This document shows positions 63,506 through 64,000 of a stretch of DNA of 64,000 bases, in pieces. This DNA comes from an uncultured Cellvibrionales bacterium. GTDB taxonomy: Bacteria; Pseudomonadota; Gammaproteobacteria; Pseudomonadales; Dasaniaceae. The DNA is taken from NCBI GenBank assembly GCA_913019905.1, contig CAJVZD010000023.1, forward strand, positions 1 through 64,000. The letters run 5' to 3'. Under the pieces are notes generated by a model. It had not been told where the DNA came from, did not search any database, and worked only from the letters and a program-made list of their open reading frames with translations. The position numbers and the translations under genes are program-made. Each line of letters begins with the position of its first letter. Positions within the stretch are counted from its first letter, which is position 1.

Positions 63506-64000
63506 TCAGTCGCCTGGCGACAGCCCTGGCTCAAAAAAGCGCAACCAGAAACTATACTGATATTTTTGTTCAACCAACGAATAACTGCGAAGCGTTTTCT
63601 TACCCCAGGAGTCATCACCCCCAACACCCATTTGACCAAAGTCTATATTTACCGACACTAAGTCGCGAGGTTTTATGTCATTAACATGAACATTGACCCG
63701 CTCGGTATTTTCGCGAGCAGCCGCGCCGTCTTCACTGGTGATAGCTATTTTTACTGGAGGGATAAAGTCCTGTTGCACATTGTGATGAACGCTAAAACCT
63801 ATTTTTTCTTCAGCTTTTACCATTAAACCACCGGTTTTCTGCTTTCCGTGTAAAGCGAACCAGCGCACATCGGTTTTGTATCCGTTCTCCTGCGGCCTTA
63901 TATATGGCACGTAGTGATCGCTAACGGTGTTTTTATATCGACCCACCTGCGCCGCCAAATTGCGATCACTGTAGTTTTCAAATGGCCCTCGCCCCAACCA
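63506..64000 (-). CDS. lacZ: LacZ-type beta-galactosidase, C-terminal part (partial)
   Basis: The frame is open to the end of the window; about 165 codons are visible and stop at 63506. They match the last domain (Bgal_small_N, domain 5) of large GH2 beta-galactosidases: GRGPFENYSDRN, AAQVGRYKNTVSDHYVPYI, RPQENGYKTDVRWFAL, then FSVHHN and the ending with VNIDFGQMGVGGDDSWG. The catalytic domain is outside the window. The enzyme hydrolyses terminal beta-galactosides. It lies upstream of an SGLT-type symporter on the same strand, which suggests uptake and use of a galactoside. Confidence 0.92.
   Translation of the reverse strand, partial: WLGRGPFENYSDRNLAAQVGRYKNTVSDHYVPYIRPQENGYKTDVRWFALHGKQKTGGLMVKAEEKIGFSVHHNVQQDFIPPVKIAITSEDGAAARENTERVNVHVNDIKPRDLVSVNIDFGQMGVGGDDSWGKKTLRSYSLVEQKYQYSFWLRFFEPGLSPGD

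Noticed and set aside
1..64000. CRISPR arrays, toxin-antitoxin pairs, restriction systems or prophage genes
   Set aside because: I looked for spaced repeats, linked small gene pairs, methylases, nucleases and structural phage proteins and found none that could be supported.

Overview
The window looks like a piece of chromosome from a free-living, probably marine gammaproteobacterium. This is inference from the gene families: TAT-exported FAD and DUF1501 proteins, DUF3750, DUF1272 and DUF1631, sodium-coupled symporters, hybrid sensor kinases, and PQQ and c-type cytochrome enzymes. I see no rRNA, confident tRNA, CRISPR array, phage module or plasmid replication gene. Coding density is moderate. 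Long gaps carry eroded insertion sequences, and several genes are visibly broken, so this reads as an accessory, slowly decaying region.

Left part (1-15.3 kb): the tail of a small zinc-finger protein, a membrane hybrid histidine kinase, and a Rossmann-fold lipoprotein flanked by two remnants of an IS6-family transposase. Then come a DUF3750 lipoprotein, a TAT-exported berberine-bridge-type FAD oxidoreductase, a Rieske oxygenase broken by two frameshifts, a two-gene exported unit (three-haem DUF4214 protein plus DUF1501 protein) and an APH-type kinase.

15.6-31 kb: a flavin monooxygenase faces a probable operon (APC permease, amidinotransferase-fold hydrolase, amidase, M20 peptidase) that looks like uptake and stepwise breakdown of an amidino or amide compound. 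Next is a decaying acyl-CoA/hydrolase cluster: an intact alpha/beta hydrolase, the C-terminal part of an acyl-CoA ligase, a dienelactone hydrolase and a CoA-transferase with its middle deleted. An AraC regulator is divergent from a BASS transporter overlapping a ketopantoate-reductase-like gene. A LysR regulator is divergent from a zinc alcohol dehydrogenase.

32-50 kb: Crp/Fnr regulator, DUF1272, DUF1330, an enoyl-CoA hydratase-like protein, a 1294-residue propeller hybrid sensor kinase, an Ntn amide hydrolase, an Asp/Glu-racemase-fold protein apparently without its catalytic cysteines divergent from a TauD-like dioxygenase, a class C beta-lactamase-fold hydrolase, a glycine-rich unknown protein beside a 171-bp inverted-repeat element, an AGCS symporter and an orphan PhnD-like binding protein.

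50.8-64 kb: a GST, a short DUF1631 protein, and the most unusual locus of the window. That locus encodes an exported protein fusing an alpha/beta hydrolase, a mono-haem cytochrome c and a PQQ beta-propeller dehydrogenase in one chain. It sits beside a separate paralogous hydrolase and behind a perfect 13-bp direct repeat. The parts match those of polyvinyl-alcohol-type oxidation followed by beta-diketone cleavage. The window ends with a TPR-sulfotransferase convergent with a beta-propeller protein, an SGLT-type sodium/sugar symporter and the C-terminus of a LacZ-type beta-galactosidase.
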